Source of the DNA: Pseudomonadales bacterium
GTDB taxonomy: Bacteria; Pseudomonadota; Gammaproteobacteria; Pseudomonadales; Pseudohongiellaceae
DNA: 35,765 nucleotides
Assembly: GCA_031260485.1 (NCBI GenBank)
Contig: JAIRJU010000063.1
Location: 1-35,765, forward strand
Direction of reading: 5' to 3'
Position 1 is the first letter of the stretch. Every line of letters begins with the position of its first letter. The notes under the pieces are model-generated. The model did no database searches. It was not told the origin of the DNA and worked only from the letters and a program-made list of their open reading frames with translations. A program made the translations under genes and the position numbers. Positions 9,387 to 16,948 of the stretch are shown here, piece by piece.

Positions 9387-9537
9387 ACCACCCGCCCTAC
9401 GGGCACCCCTCCACAGAAGGGGCATTTAGCGCCGGTGGCGATCGGTATGGCGGTGGAAAGGAGAGAAATGATCCCTCGCTTGCCGCAGCACAATTCCCCT
9501 CTGTGGAGGGGTGGCCGCCGTAGGCGGACGGGGTGGT
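9387..9537. repeat. REP-like inverted pair, locus B
   Basis: Copy one at 9387-9426 is in the reverse orientation (ACCACCCGCCC...). Copy two at 9493-9537 is in the forward orientation, ending GGACGGGGTGGT. They are the same element as at 3865 and 20455, but arranged head-to-head rather than tail-to-tail. The surrounding 9204-9544 region has no gene I can support. Confidence 0.8.
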
Positions 9538-9544
9538 GGGGAGT

Positions 9545-9635
9545 CTAAGCGCGGTAGGCTAGGCTGCTAAACCCAGCCTTTCCATCGACCGCCAGCCAGT
9601 TTGTGCTGGGTTTGGCAACCCGGCCTACCTTGCTG
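9545..9635. repeat. 91-bp direct repeat, left copy
   Basis: The first of two 91-bp copies (the other is at 10133-10223) that differ at about five positions. The unit is itself an imperfect inverted repeat, with GGTAGGCYRGG near one end and CCCGGCCTACC near the other, around AAACCCAGC and GCTGGGTTT, so it can fold into a long hairpin. The pair brackets the small membrane-protein gene at 9702-10103. I found no transposase. Confidence 0.85.
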
Positions 9636-9701
9636 AGAAGTATTGCTTGGCTTTTGCAGAGAAGCTGATGGCATAGCCCCACCATGCAAGTAGCAGAGGT
9701 A

Positions 9702-10103
9702 TTAAAATATGCCTAGCAAAGCCACCCCCCCCGCTTGCTGCGCAGCATTGTCGTAGACGGCTGTGTCCGGCCCAAAGATGCTAACTGCGGCAATGCCCAC
9801 CAACACCAATAGACCAAACCAGCGTCCCCACCGTTTTCGCCTGAAAATCCCGACGCAACCCGCCAAGAGCACCCCCACGGAAACGATTTGCAAGCCAATA
9901 ACAGCGGGTATCCCTTCTGGATTAGGAAGCTGACTGATATTTGGCACAACCAAAAGGAGATATTGCACCAAGTTGACAGAAGACATGAAACTGTACAGCA
10001 CAATAACGCCCAGCAGAAACCATATGGAAACTGGACGTGGATTGAGCGACCGAGGCGTTTCTGCATCAGCATTAACAACAGAAGGGCTGTTTGGATTTTT
10101 CAT
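9702..10103 (-). CDS. Small membrane protein, C terminus probably frameshifted at a G8 tract
   Basis: Not recognised by name. The 133-residue product has three membrane segments: about residues 26-52 (IWFLLGVIVLYSF...), 64-87, and 93-110. The minus-strand reading passes through eight consecutive G (plus-strand C run at 9723-9730) and stops nine codons later. One more G would keep the frame open to 9625. That would give a fourth hydrophobic helix, ILIPLLLAWWGYAISFS, and a basic tail, a much more natural end for such a protein. The frame is therefore either truly shifted, phase-variable, or a sequencing error. The extended stop falls inside the left 91-bp repeat. Likely start ATG 10103. Confidence 0.6.
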   Translation of the reverse strand: MKNPNSPSVVNADAETPRSLNPRPVSIWFLLGVIVLYSFMSSVNLVQYLLLVVPNISQLPNPEGIPAVIGLQIVSVGVLLAGCVGIFRRKRWGRWFGLLVLVGIAAVSIFGPDTAVYDNAAQQAGGVALLGIF

Positions 10104-10132
10104 TATGAATACCCAAAATTTAGTTAAAAATA

Positions 10133-10223
10133 CTAAGCGCGGTAGGCTGGGTTGTTAAACCCAGCTTTTCCATCGACCGCCAGCCAGTTTGTGCTGAGTT
10201 TGGCAACCCGGCCTACCTTGCTG
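10133..10223. repeat. 91-bp direct repeat, right copy
   Basis: The second copy of the element at 9545-9635, in the same orientation and about 95% identical by eye. It occupies most of the gap between the membrane-protein gene and the immunity gene. Its arms GGTAGGCTGGGTTGTTAAAC and GGCAACCCGGCCTACC are the inverted-repeat ends. Confidence 0.85.
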
Positions 10224-10236
10224 TGCTCAGCGACAT

Positions 10237-10521
10237 TTATTCAGCCCATATAAGGAATTTTTCAATCATTTCACCAAGATTCATTACTCCGCCAAATGCC
10301 TCAAAAACGTCCCCATTTCTGCGTGCAAAAATCCAATCACTATCTGATCTATCAATTTTAACTTCTTGAAATTTTTCATGCTCCATATTTGTATTTTTTA
10401 GGTCTATTTTTATAGACCACCCAGGATTATCTAAAGTATCAATTTTAACTCCGCAGTCTTCATGCCAACCATCTACACATTGCCGCGAAAACCAGGCGCA
10501 AAGCTTTGTGATGTTATCCAT
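10237..10521 (-). CDS. Imm53-type immunity protein
   Basis: A 94-residue acidic cytoplasmic protein. It matches, from memory, the Imm53 immunity family: an N-terminal LCAWFSRQCVDGWHEDCGVKI, the hallmark TLDNPGWSIKIDL, then DSDWIFARRNGDVFEAFGG and a C-terminal helix. Members neutralise the toxin tip of a neighbouring polymorphic toxin. Its ATG (10521-10519) shares one base with the TGA of the upstream toxin gene, so translation is coupled, the standard toxin-immunity layout. The gene is visibly AT-richer than its neighbours, which fits horizontal acquisition. The partner specificity is inferred from adjacency. Confidence 0.82.
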   Translation of the reverse strand: MDNITKLCAWFSRQCVDGWHEDCGVKIDTLDNPGWSIKIDLKNTNMEHEKFQEVKIDRSDSDWIFARRNGDVFEAFGGVMNLGEMIEKFLIWAE

Positions 10522-12392
10522 CAGTTACCCCTCCTTTCTATGGCTTTCTGTGCAGTCCGAATGTCATCCATCGTCGCTGCTCGAGTTATTCCAGGGCTCA
10601 GACTCGCTTGGCCGTTCGGCGCAACATTAAGGTCTTGAAATTTCACATGTGGAGTTGGAATTTCTTCACCGAGCGATTTCTCAAAATGAGCCTTTCCAGC
10701 GAGGTCAATCTGCATTCGGCCAGATGGAGTCATAACGGAGACGCGGTTCTTTCCAATTTGTTCAGCAAGATTGGCACCAGCCTCCTCAACGGTCAAAACT
10801 TTTGATGAAATACTCTCTGCAACGTCCAAAGCATGAGCCGCATCACCAACCTCATCCACCACCTTCGCAACATCCGCCGCCTCATTCACCACCTTGGTCG
10901 CATCAACCAACTTATCCGCGCCCAGCGCCACCTTGCCCACGATGCCAACGGCTTTGACCACTGACCCAAGCGGTACCACCGCCGACACCAGCGAGCCCGC
11001 CTTCTGCGCCGTGTTATTCAACGTGAACGGCTCGCTAACCAGATTCTTCGTGCGTAACTGGTTGGCCTCTGCCGCCAGCGCGTTGGCTTGTTCAACGTCG
11101 CCGTTGTTGTAGGCGTCCACGGCGCGCGCATCGCGCGCTGATGCTTCTCTCAAGGTGCCTGCAAGGAACTTGCCCGTCGTGATCGCCAGATTCCACGCAT
11201 TCGCGGGCAGATTACCTAGCCCTTTGAGAATGCCAAGGTCCAGGTTAAGCACACTGTCCACGCTGGCGCTGGCTACCTGATTGATGGCTTCGGCGGTACC
11301 GGTAGCGGCATTGACGACTTTCTGCCCGAGCGAGCTTGGGTTTTTGATAAGGTCGATAACGGTTTGAAGCGCGGCATCGCCCAACTCAGCCGCAGTTTCA
11401 ACCACCGTATCTACTGCGGCGCCGACCATTTGCGTGGTGGTATCGGCGACTTTTTCCACAAACGAGCGTGGGTCATTGGCGTCGTCGATGAGCGCTTGCA
11501 GGGCATCGTTGGGCCCAATCCTGTGTGTGGTAATGATGATCTCTTCTATGTCCGAGGGTGCGTCCTCATCATCGTTTTGGGCGAGCGTTGCATCATTTTT
11601 GGAATGATCGTCTAAGGGAGGAGGTTCATCCTCGATCTGGGCGACGTCGTCCGGCGCTTGATCTGAATTGCTGCTGCCTGCACCTGTGTTATCCCAGTCA
11701 AGATCAATGACTGAGGGAGCAAGCGCAGTTAAATTTAAGGGAAGTTCAGGCAATACCGGTTCAGGCTTGTGCCCGTAAATCTGGAGTACCTCTATAGCTT
11801 GGCTGTCTTCTTGGGCGTCGTTATCCGTTTCAGCGCCGCTGCCTGTGTAGTAGGTGGTTTCCTGAGCATCCCCGGTGCCGCTATCGTTCGTAAATAACCA
11901 ACCGATCGTTAAATCAAGGTCTAGTGAGGGCGCTTGCTTGCCGACAATGGTGATTTCTTCTATGGCCGGGTTGGCAGCGGGAAGCGGTGCGTAAACATTG
12001 ATTGCGTTTGGGTTCGGGGCGGGGCCATCGTCCTTGGCTGCTTCGGTGTCGTTCTGAGTGTCGTTAATGATCGTGATGGTGGTGGTGCCATCTGGTTCTT
12101 CGGTGCGGATTAAATTTTCTTCCGGAATTTCGGTCCAGCCTGTGTAGTAAGTGCCTTCATCCCAGTAGCCGCCGTCTCCGCCGCTACTAAATATGGCGCC
12201 CCAGCCTAAGGTGTCTGCGGCGTCGTAGGAGCCGTAAACGTTGAGCACCTCGATGCCCGTAGGCATACCGTAGACGTCAACTTCGATCCATGCCTCGACC
12301 CAATCATTGATTATTCCCCGAAACCAATTACCCGTCACTGGATCAATGCCTTCAACCATGTGATCGACCCACATGCCAATGTACATACCCAT
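10521..12392 (-). CDS. Polymorphic-toxin-like protein with TonB-box-like repeats
   Basis: A 623-residue protein with no signal peptide. Residues 1-290 are acidic and low-complexity. They contain repeated short motifs: IEVLNVYG (47-54), INVYAP (131-136), IEEITIVG (144-151), IEVLQIYG (200-207) and IEEIIITT (282-289). Residues 300-545 are alanine-rich and helical, as in pre-toxin regions. The last 75 residues, after GKNRVSVMTPSG, form a compact tip with DLAGKAHFEKS, EEIPTPHVKF and ATMDDIRTAQK. This recalls toxin tips labelled 'polymorphic toxin type 24', a resemblance I give low weight. Imm53 follows with a 1-base overlap. The ribosome site GAGGG fits the second ATG (12386) better than the first, which it abuts. 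No Rhs, VgrG, PAAR, filamentous-haemagglutinin or LXG domain is seen, so the delivery route is unknown. Confidence 0.75.
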   Translation of the reverse strand: MGMYIGMWVDHMVEGIDPVTGNWFRGIINDWVEAWIEVDVYGMPTGIEVLNVYGSYDAADTLGWGAIFSSGGDGGYWDEGTYYTGWTEIPEENLIRTEEPDGTTTITIINDTQNDTEAAKDDGPAPNPNAINVYAPLPAANPAIEEITIVGKQAPSLDLDLTIGWLFTNDSGTGDAQETTYYTGSGAETDNDAQEDSQAIEVLQIYGHKPEPVLPELPLNLTALAPSVIDLDWDNTGAGSSNSDQAPDDVAQIEDEPPPLDDHSKNDATLAQNDDEDAPSDIEEIIITTHRIGPNDALQALIDDANDPRSFVEKVADTTTQMVGAAVDTVVETAAELGDAALQTVIDLIKNPSSLGQKVVNAATGTAEAINQVASASVDSVLNLDLGILKGLGNLPANAWNLAITTGKFLAGTLREASARDARAVDAYNNGDVEQANALAAEANQLRTKNLVSEPFTLNNTAQKAGSLVSAVVPLGSVVKAVGIVGKVALGADKLVDATKVVNEAADVAKVVDEVGDAAHALDVAESISSKVLTVEEAGANLAEQIGKNRVSVMTPSGRMQIDLAGKAHFEKSLGEEIPTPHVKFQDLNVAPNGQASLSPGITRAATMDDIRTAQKAIERRGN

Positions 12393-12426
12393 CCCTCGCT
12401 TGATTAAAAAGTTTAACTATTTGTTA

Positions 12427-12476
12427 TAAAAAAAGACAAACCCGAACCCCTCACCCATAAAAAGGTGAGGGACCGG
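12427..12476 (-). terminator. Terminator of the TBDR at 12525-15548
   Basis: On the minus strand CCCTCACC and GGTGAGGG (plus-strand arms 12448-12455 and 12464-12471) form an 8-bp stem. It is extended by an outer CCG/CGG pair and followed by GTTTGTC and a run of T. It ends 35 bases before the toxin start, so the toxin gene needs its own promoter in the AT-rich gap 12393-12430. Confidence 0.8.
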
Positions 12477-12524
12477 AAAAGAGAAAAACAAGAACTTTCA
12501 TTCTAATAACTAATTATTCCAGTA

Positions 12525-15500
12525 TTAGAAATCGTAGTTCACCTGCACCCCAATCGTGCGAGGGCGCAACATAATACCGCCCATGTAGTTGCTGTCGCCG
12601 TTGTCAGTAGTGCCGGTGTAACGGTGTACTGCTTCGCGGTTGTTGAGGTTGTTGATGTAAAGCGAGTAGCCGACCCCATTCACGTTGATGCCAGCACGCG
12701 CATTGAGGTTGTAGTTCGGCAGCGTCTTTTCGGTGATCGGGTTATAGGCGTTGGCGATCCCCTGCGCAGCCTTTTCCTTTTCCGCCAACGAGGCATTCTT
12801 GTAAGACGGCGTATACGAATAATCGAAACGTACATAGCCATCGTTGTCGGCCACGCGGAAGTCATATTGCGGGCTGACCGAGAAAGTCCACGGCGCGGTG
12901 TTACCGATATTGTCGCCCTTCATCCGAGTAACGGTGAGCAGGCCGCCCGGCTTGTTCGGGTTTGAATAAATGGTTTCTGCGTATTGCGCTCTGGTGTAAC
13001 CGGCGTTGAAGCCGATACCAAAAGGTCCAAAACGGCCACTGACCTGAAGTTCGCCGCCCTTGGAAACAGCGGAGCCCGCGTTGTTGATATAGCTGAAACC
13101 GCAGGCCACGTTCTGGGTGTACTGCATATTGGTCCAGTCGATATAGAACAGCGCGCTATTGACCTGCACCGTGCCATCGAGTACCCGCAGACGCGCCTTG
13201 TTACCGAGTTCATAGCTGGTCACCTGGTCTTGATTGTAGGTGAGCGGGCTCTGTTCGAGGCCCAGATCGGCCAAAGCCTGCTGACACTGGCCGCTGGCCG
13301 GTACCGGCGGGTTCACGCCACCGGGGCGGAAACCTTTGGTGTAGATGCCGTACACCATGTTGGTGTCGCTGATCTGATAGCCGAGGGCCACCTTCGGCGT
13401 GGTATTGGTTTCAGTCGATGCCAGCCGCGTGTACTGCATGTTGCAATCGGGCGAGTTTGGGCAACCTTCAACGTCGGTGGGGAACATCACCTTGATGATG
13501 TTCGGGTTGAGCAGATCCACGATCGGGTTAGTGGCCGAATTTGGCTTGGTGGGATCGGCCGAAACTGCTTGGACATTCGCCGCCAAGGGGAAGAAGCCAT
13601 CAGCCTCCAGGCCCGGTATGGTGATGCGCTGCGGCAAACCGGCTACCAGCGCGCCATATTGCTGACGGAAGTTCTGCTTGTACTTGTTATAGCGCAAGCC
13701 CAAGGTCAGGGTCAGTTTGTCGGTGATGTCGTAGTTGCCTTCGGCGAATATGGCGGAGGTTTTCTCATCCGTCCACGATTCGCGGTCGGACACGTCTTGC
13801 TGCCAGGTATCGAAGGCGCCGGTGCCGGCCGGCGTGTAGATGCCCCACTGCGGCAGATAGTACCCGCCGCCGCGCCAGATGCTGGAGACGCCGCTCAAGA
13901 ACATGGCGCCCGCGTTTTCGTTACTGGTTTCGCGGCCGTGCATGTGGATCGTGGAATCGCTGAAATACAAGCCTCCTACCCAGCTCAGCCGGCCTTTGCT
14001 ATTGGACGAGAAGCGCAGTTCCTCGCTGGTCATCTTGCGCTGGCTTTCGTAGTTGTACCAATCGGCATATTGCGGGAAGCCTGGCACGTAACGGGTGCTG
14101 CGGTAACAGCCCAAGGGATCGCCGGGGTTGAGGCCAGGGCGCGGGCGGTTGACGTTCGGATCGCAGGCCGTGGTACCCCAGATGTAAGGTGTGCCCAGGT
14201 TACGGGTACCGCCGTTGCCGCCGCTGAAGGAATAACCGTTGGTGCGGTCACTGACATAGCTGGTGACCGACTTGACCGCGAACCAATCGAGATCGACATC
14301 CACCACCAAGGACGGCAGCGTCAAGCGCGTGGTGCGCGGCGAGGGAATGTACACGGCATCGCCGGGAGCGGTCGATTTGTAATAGCCGTTGCCGTTGGAA
14401 TCGAAGTTGTACCAAGGCATGGCATTCTGGGTGAAGGCCGGGACTTCCTGGTCGAGCGCGGCGTAGTAGTAGGTGCGCGAAACGCCGTTGGGATCGTTGT
14501 ACGCGATCTGCCCCACCCCTGCGCGGTAATTGCCGTTGGCGGTAGGGCGGCCCGCCGTGGTGAAGCCCACCACCGGCTTGGAGTTCGGGCCGTATTTGCT
14601 GTAATCGATCGCTGGGTTAGGAATACCGCTGCGGATGATCGAACCCGACCAGGAGATCTGTTCCGAAGGGCTCATGACCGTGCCGTCGTCGTTGGAGTAA
14701 TCCACGCCGCTATAGATAGCAGGCATGATCGACACCCGGTCGTTCACTTGCCACAGCGTTGCCAGGCGCACGTATTTGGATTCGGACCAGTTGATGTTTT
14801 CAGCGAAGGTTTCGCCGTTATACAAGGACTTGGAATCGACATAGCCGCCGGTGCGGGTGTAGTTGCCGCTAACGCGGAAACCCAGAACATCCGGGATCAG
14901 CGGGCCGCCGAAGGCCAGACCGATTTCCTTGGAGGGTGCGCCTTTGTCAGTCTGGGAACCATCGAGACGCATCCTGCCGCTGTATTCGGTCAGGCTGGGC
15001 GTGGGGGTGATGAAACGGATCGTGCCGCCTTCGGAGGAATCGCCGTACAGCGTGCCTTGCGGACCACGCAGCACTTCCACACGCGCCACGTCGTAAAGGT
15101 TGGGGAAGGGCGAGCCGCCGCCGGTCAGAAGGCCCGGCACCGTGCGCCGCTGTAGCGCGGCATCATCGAGATAAAAACCGGTCGTTGCAGAACCGGTGCC
15201 GCTGCTGATGCCGCGGATGGTGAAGTTCGGGTTACGGTCACCGCCGCCTAATGAAAATTGCAAGCCAGGCACCAAACGCTGAAGGTCGGCGCCGCTCTTG
15301 ATGCCTTGCAAGGTCAAACTTTCCTGGCTGAGTGCGCTGATCGACATCGGAATGCTGTTGGCGCTTGCTTCTTGGCGCGTCGCCGTTACCGTGATTTCTT
15401 CGAGCAGTGCGGCGCCTGCCGCGGTATCCCGAACCTGCGCCTGAAGCGTTGAAGCCGCTATGAAGCTTGCCAGCGCCGTAAGGCAGAAGGGTAGCGGCGT

Positions 15501-15548
15501 GAAACGTCTGGATCGAACTGGAACAGATGAGTGATGCGAGTGAAACAT
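12525..15548 (-). CDS. TonB-dependent receptor (paralogue B)
   Basis: A 1007-residue TBDR strongly similar to the one at 6073-9081 along its whole length. Signal peptide to about residue 38 (STLQAQ), LEEITVTATRQ at 49-59, plug motifs GADLQRLVPGLQF, FTIRGISSG, VARVEVLRGPQGTLYGD and GGTIRFITPTPS, and C-terminal VQVNYDF. Shared barrel blocks with the paralogue include QNAMPWYN, GETFAENINW-like strands, KLTLTLGLRYNKYKQ and VYGIYTKGFRPGGVNPP. There is no STN domain. It has its own promoter block (15624-15671) and terminator. The two genes look like a duplication now separated by the toxin-immunity locus. Substrate unknown. Confidence 0.95.
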   Translation of the reverse strand: MFHSHHSSVPVRSRRFTPLPFCLTALASFIAASTLQAQVRDTAAGAALLEEITVTATRQEASANSIPMSISALSQESLTLQGIKSGADLQRLVPGLQFSLGGGDRNPNFTIRGISSGTGSATTGFYLDDAALQRRTVPGLLTGGGSPFPNLYDVARVEVLRGPQGTLYGDSSEGGTIRFITPTPSLTEYSGRMRLDGSQTDKGAPSKEIGLAFGGPLIPDVLGFRVSGNYTRTGGYVDSKSLYNGETFAENINWSESKYVRLATLWQVNDRVSIMPAIYSGVDYSNDDGTVMSPSEQISWSGSIIRSGIPNPAIDYSKYGPNSKPVVGFTTAGRPTANGNYRAGVGQIAYNDPNGVSRTYYYAALDQEVPAFTQNAMPWYNFDSNGNGYYKSTAPGDAVYIPSPRTTRLTLPSLVVDVDLDWFAVKSVTSYVSDRTNGYSFSGGNGGTRNLGTPYIWGTTACDPNVNRPRPGLNPGDPLGCYRSTRYVPGFPQYADWYNYESQRKMTSEELRFSSNSKGRLSWVGGLYFSDSTIHMHGRETSNENAGAMFLSGVSSIWRGGGYYLPQWGIYTPAGTGAFDTWQQDVSDRESWTDEKTSAIFAEGNYDITDKLTLTLGLRYNKYKQNFRQQYGALVAGLPQRITIPGLEADGFFPLAANVQAVSADPTKPNSATNPIVDLLNPNIIKVMFPTDVEGCPNSPDCNMQYTRLASTETNTTPKVALGYQISDTNMVYGIYTKGFRPGGVNPPVPASGQCQQALADLGLEQSPLTYNQDQVTSYELGNKARLRVLDGTVQVNSALFYIDWTNMQYTQNVACGFSYINNAGSAVSKGGELQVSGRFGPFGIGFNAGYTRAQYAETIYSNPNKPGGLLTVTRMKGDNIGNTAPWTFSVSPQYDFRVADNDGYVRFDYSYTPSYKNASLAEKEKAAQGIANAYNPITEKTLPNYNLNARAGINVNGVGYSLYINNLNNREAVHRYTGTTDNGDSNYMGGIMLRPRTIGVQVNYDF

Positions 15549-15623
15549 GAGTATTCCCCTGATTTAGTTAATAGTCATTCTTCGAGAGCAACACGGCCCG
15601 ACTACTCAACAAACGCCGCGCCA

Positions 15624-15671
15624 GCCTTTATAAAAAATTTATTCCAATAAAAGAACCAGGCCGATGGGTAG
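15624..15671 (-). promoter_or_regulatory. Promoter block shared by the two TBDR paralogues, copy B
   Basis: The plus strand shows CCTTTATAAAAAATTTATTC, a 7-base variable stretch, then AGAACCAGGCCGATGGGTAGT. This aligns with 9153-9203. The variable middle differs freely while both ends are kept, which argues for functional constraint rather than simple recent duplication. Confidence 0.55.
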
Positions 15672-15834
15672 TCAAGGTTTGGCCAAGACTTTGTACTATG
15701 AATTATCGGTACTAAATGGCAGAATTATGCAAATCTGGAACGCACTCTTTGTCTGAAGCGACTAGAAACACTATTGATGTATCCAAAGAGGCATAAACCC
15801 TGCGACTCGCACAGAAAGTTGGGGGAGCCCCACC

Positions 15835-16019
15835 CTAGACTAATGGACTACCCTAATAGCTAGATGCCGCCTCACCAATCCCCTAGCCATAACGCCAGTA
15901 GACCAGCCTTAATAGACTAGCCAACCCAAAAATACTACCCCATAGACCTAGACAAATCGCGCCGCATTACACCTACCCCCTAGCCGTTTTACCTAGGAAC
16001 ATTGGCAGGAAAGCCCTAG
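15835..16019. other. CTAG-rich non-coding tract before proC
   Basis: Eight CTAG tetranucleotides occur in 185 bases (15835, 15860, 15883, 15917, 15948, 15980, 15993, 16016), a sequence normally rare in enterobacterial and related genomes. The tract is full of TAG/CTA triplets and short degenerate ACTA and CCCTAG words, and it has stops in all frames. It forms part of the 529-bp gap between the TBDR and proC; I see no gene in the gap. Confidence 0.6.
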
Positions 16020-16065
16020 CCTATGGGCAGGTTCATGGCTGCACAGCAATCGCAGCGCCTTCATG

Positions 16066-16071
16066 TAAAAT
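16066..16071 (+). promoter_or_regulatory. Possible extended -10 of the proC operon
   Basis: TGTAAAAT (16064-16071) matches an extended -10 and ends six bases before the proC ATG. This would give an essentially leaderless transcript. No good -35 is seen. Because yggS no longer adjoins proC here, the proC operon must have a promoter in this gap. Tentative. Confidence 0.3.
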
Positions 16072-16077
16072 GCGGCG

Positions 16078-16902
16078 ATGCTCAATTCAAACCTTACCAT
16101 TGGCTTCATCGGCGCTGGCAACATGGCCACCGCGCTGATCGAAGGTCTCATCCGTACCGGCGTTGCTCCCAGCCGGTTGTACGCCTCCCACCGTCGCAAC
16201 GAGCCGCTGCTTTCGCTCGCCAGCCAGGGAGTGCATACCACTACTGACAATACCGCCGTGGCAGCAGCCTGCGACATCGTGGTACTGGCGGTAAAACCCC
16301 AGGTTTTGGGCGAAGTTTTGCCGGCCTTGCGCGAGGTTTTGGGCGCCAGGCCGCGTCTTTTGATTTCCATCGCCGCGGGTGTTCAGCTTCACACCCTGCA
16401 AGAGTGGAGCGGCCCCGCTCAAGCCATCGTGCGCTGTATGCCCAATACCCCGGCGCTGGTGCAGGCCGGCGCTAGTGGGCTTTACGCCAACGCCGCGGTA
16501 AGCGCCGAGCAAAAACAGCAGGCCACCGCCATCATGGCGGCGGTGGGGCTGGTCTGCTGGCTGGAGCAGGAGCGGCAACTGGATGCCGTCACCGCGCTGT
16601 CTGGCTCTGGCCCCGCGTATTTCTTTTTGATGATGGAAGCCATGGAGGCCGCGGGCACCGCGCTGGGCTTGAGCGCGGCGGTGGCACGTCGCCTGTGTCT
16701 GCAAACCGCCTTCGGTGCCGCCAAACTGGCGCTCGAAAGCAACTTGGAACCCAGCGAACTGCGCCACCGCGTCACCTCCCCCGGCGGCACCACCGCCGCC
16801 GCGCTGCAAACATTTGAGCAAGGTGGCTACCGCGAACTGGTCGCCCGCGCGCTCAGCGCCGCCGCCGCCCGTGCCGCCGAACTCGCGGCGGCGGCCAAGT
16901 GA
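16078..16902 (+). CDS. proC: Pyrroline-5-carboxylate reductase
   Basis: Last step of proline synthesis: NAD(P)H-dependent reduction of 1-pyrroline-5-carboxylate to L-proline in the cytoplasm. A 274-residue protein of normal length. The N-terminal Rossmann motif is IGFIGAGNMATALIEGL. Then come VVLAVKPQ, SIAAGV, RCMPNTPALV and the C-terminal dimer and substrate block LSGSGPAYFFLMMEAM, followed by HRVTSPGGTTAAAL. The tail is alanine-rich. It heads the run proC-yggT-metX-metW and is separated from its usual partner yggS by the TBDR/toxin block. Confidence 0.97.
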   Translation: MLNSNLTIGFIGAGNMATALIEGLIRTGVAPSRLYASHRRNEPLLSLASQGVHTTTDNTAVAAACDIVVLAVKPQVLGEVLPALREVLGARPRLLISIAAGVQLHTLQEWSGPAQAIVRCMPNTPALVQAGASGLYANAAVSAEQKQQATAIMAAVGLVCWLEQERQLDAVTALSGSGPAYFFLMMEAMEAAGTALGLSAAVARRLCLQTAFGAAKLALESNLEPSELRHRVTSPGGTTAAALQTFEQGGYRELVARALSAAAARAAELAAAAK

Positions 16903-16948
16903 CCCCTCTACTCAACACGAGCCTGCTTTTTATGCGTGGAACCTTCTT

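Noticed and set aside
12984-15155. 723-codon open frame antisense to TBDR paralogue B
   Set aside because: Same type of shadow frame as the one opposite paralogue A; the opposite strand carries an unmistakable TBDR with signal peptide, plug and terminal Phe.
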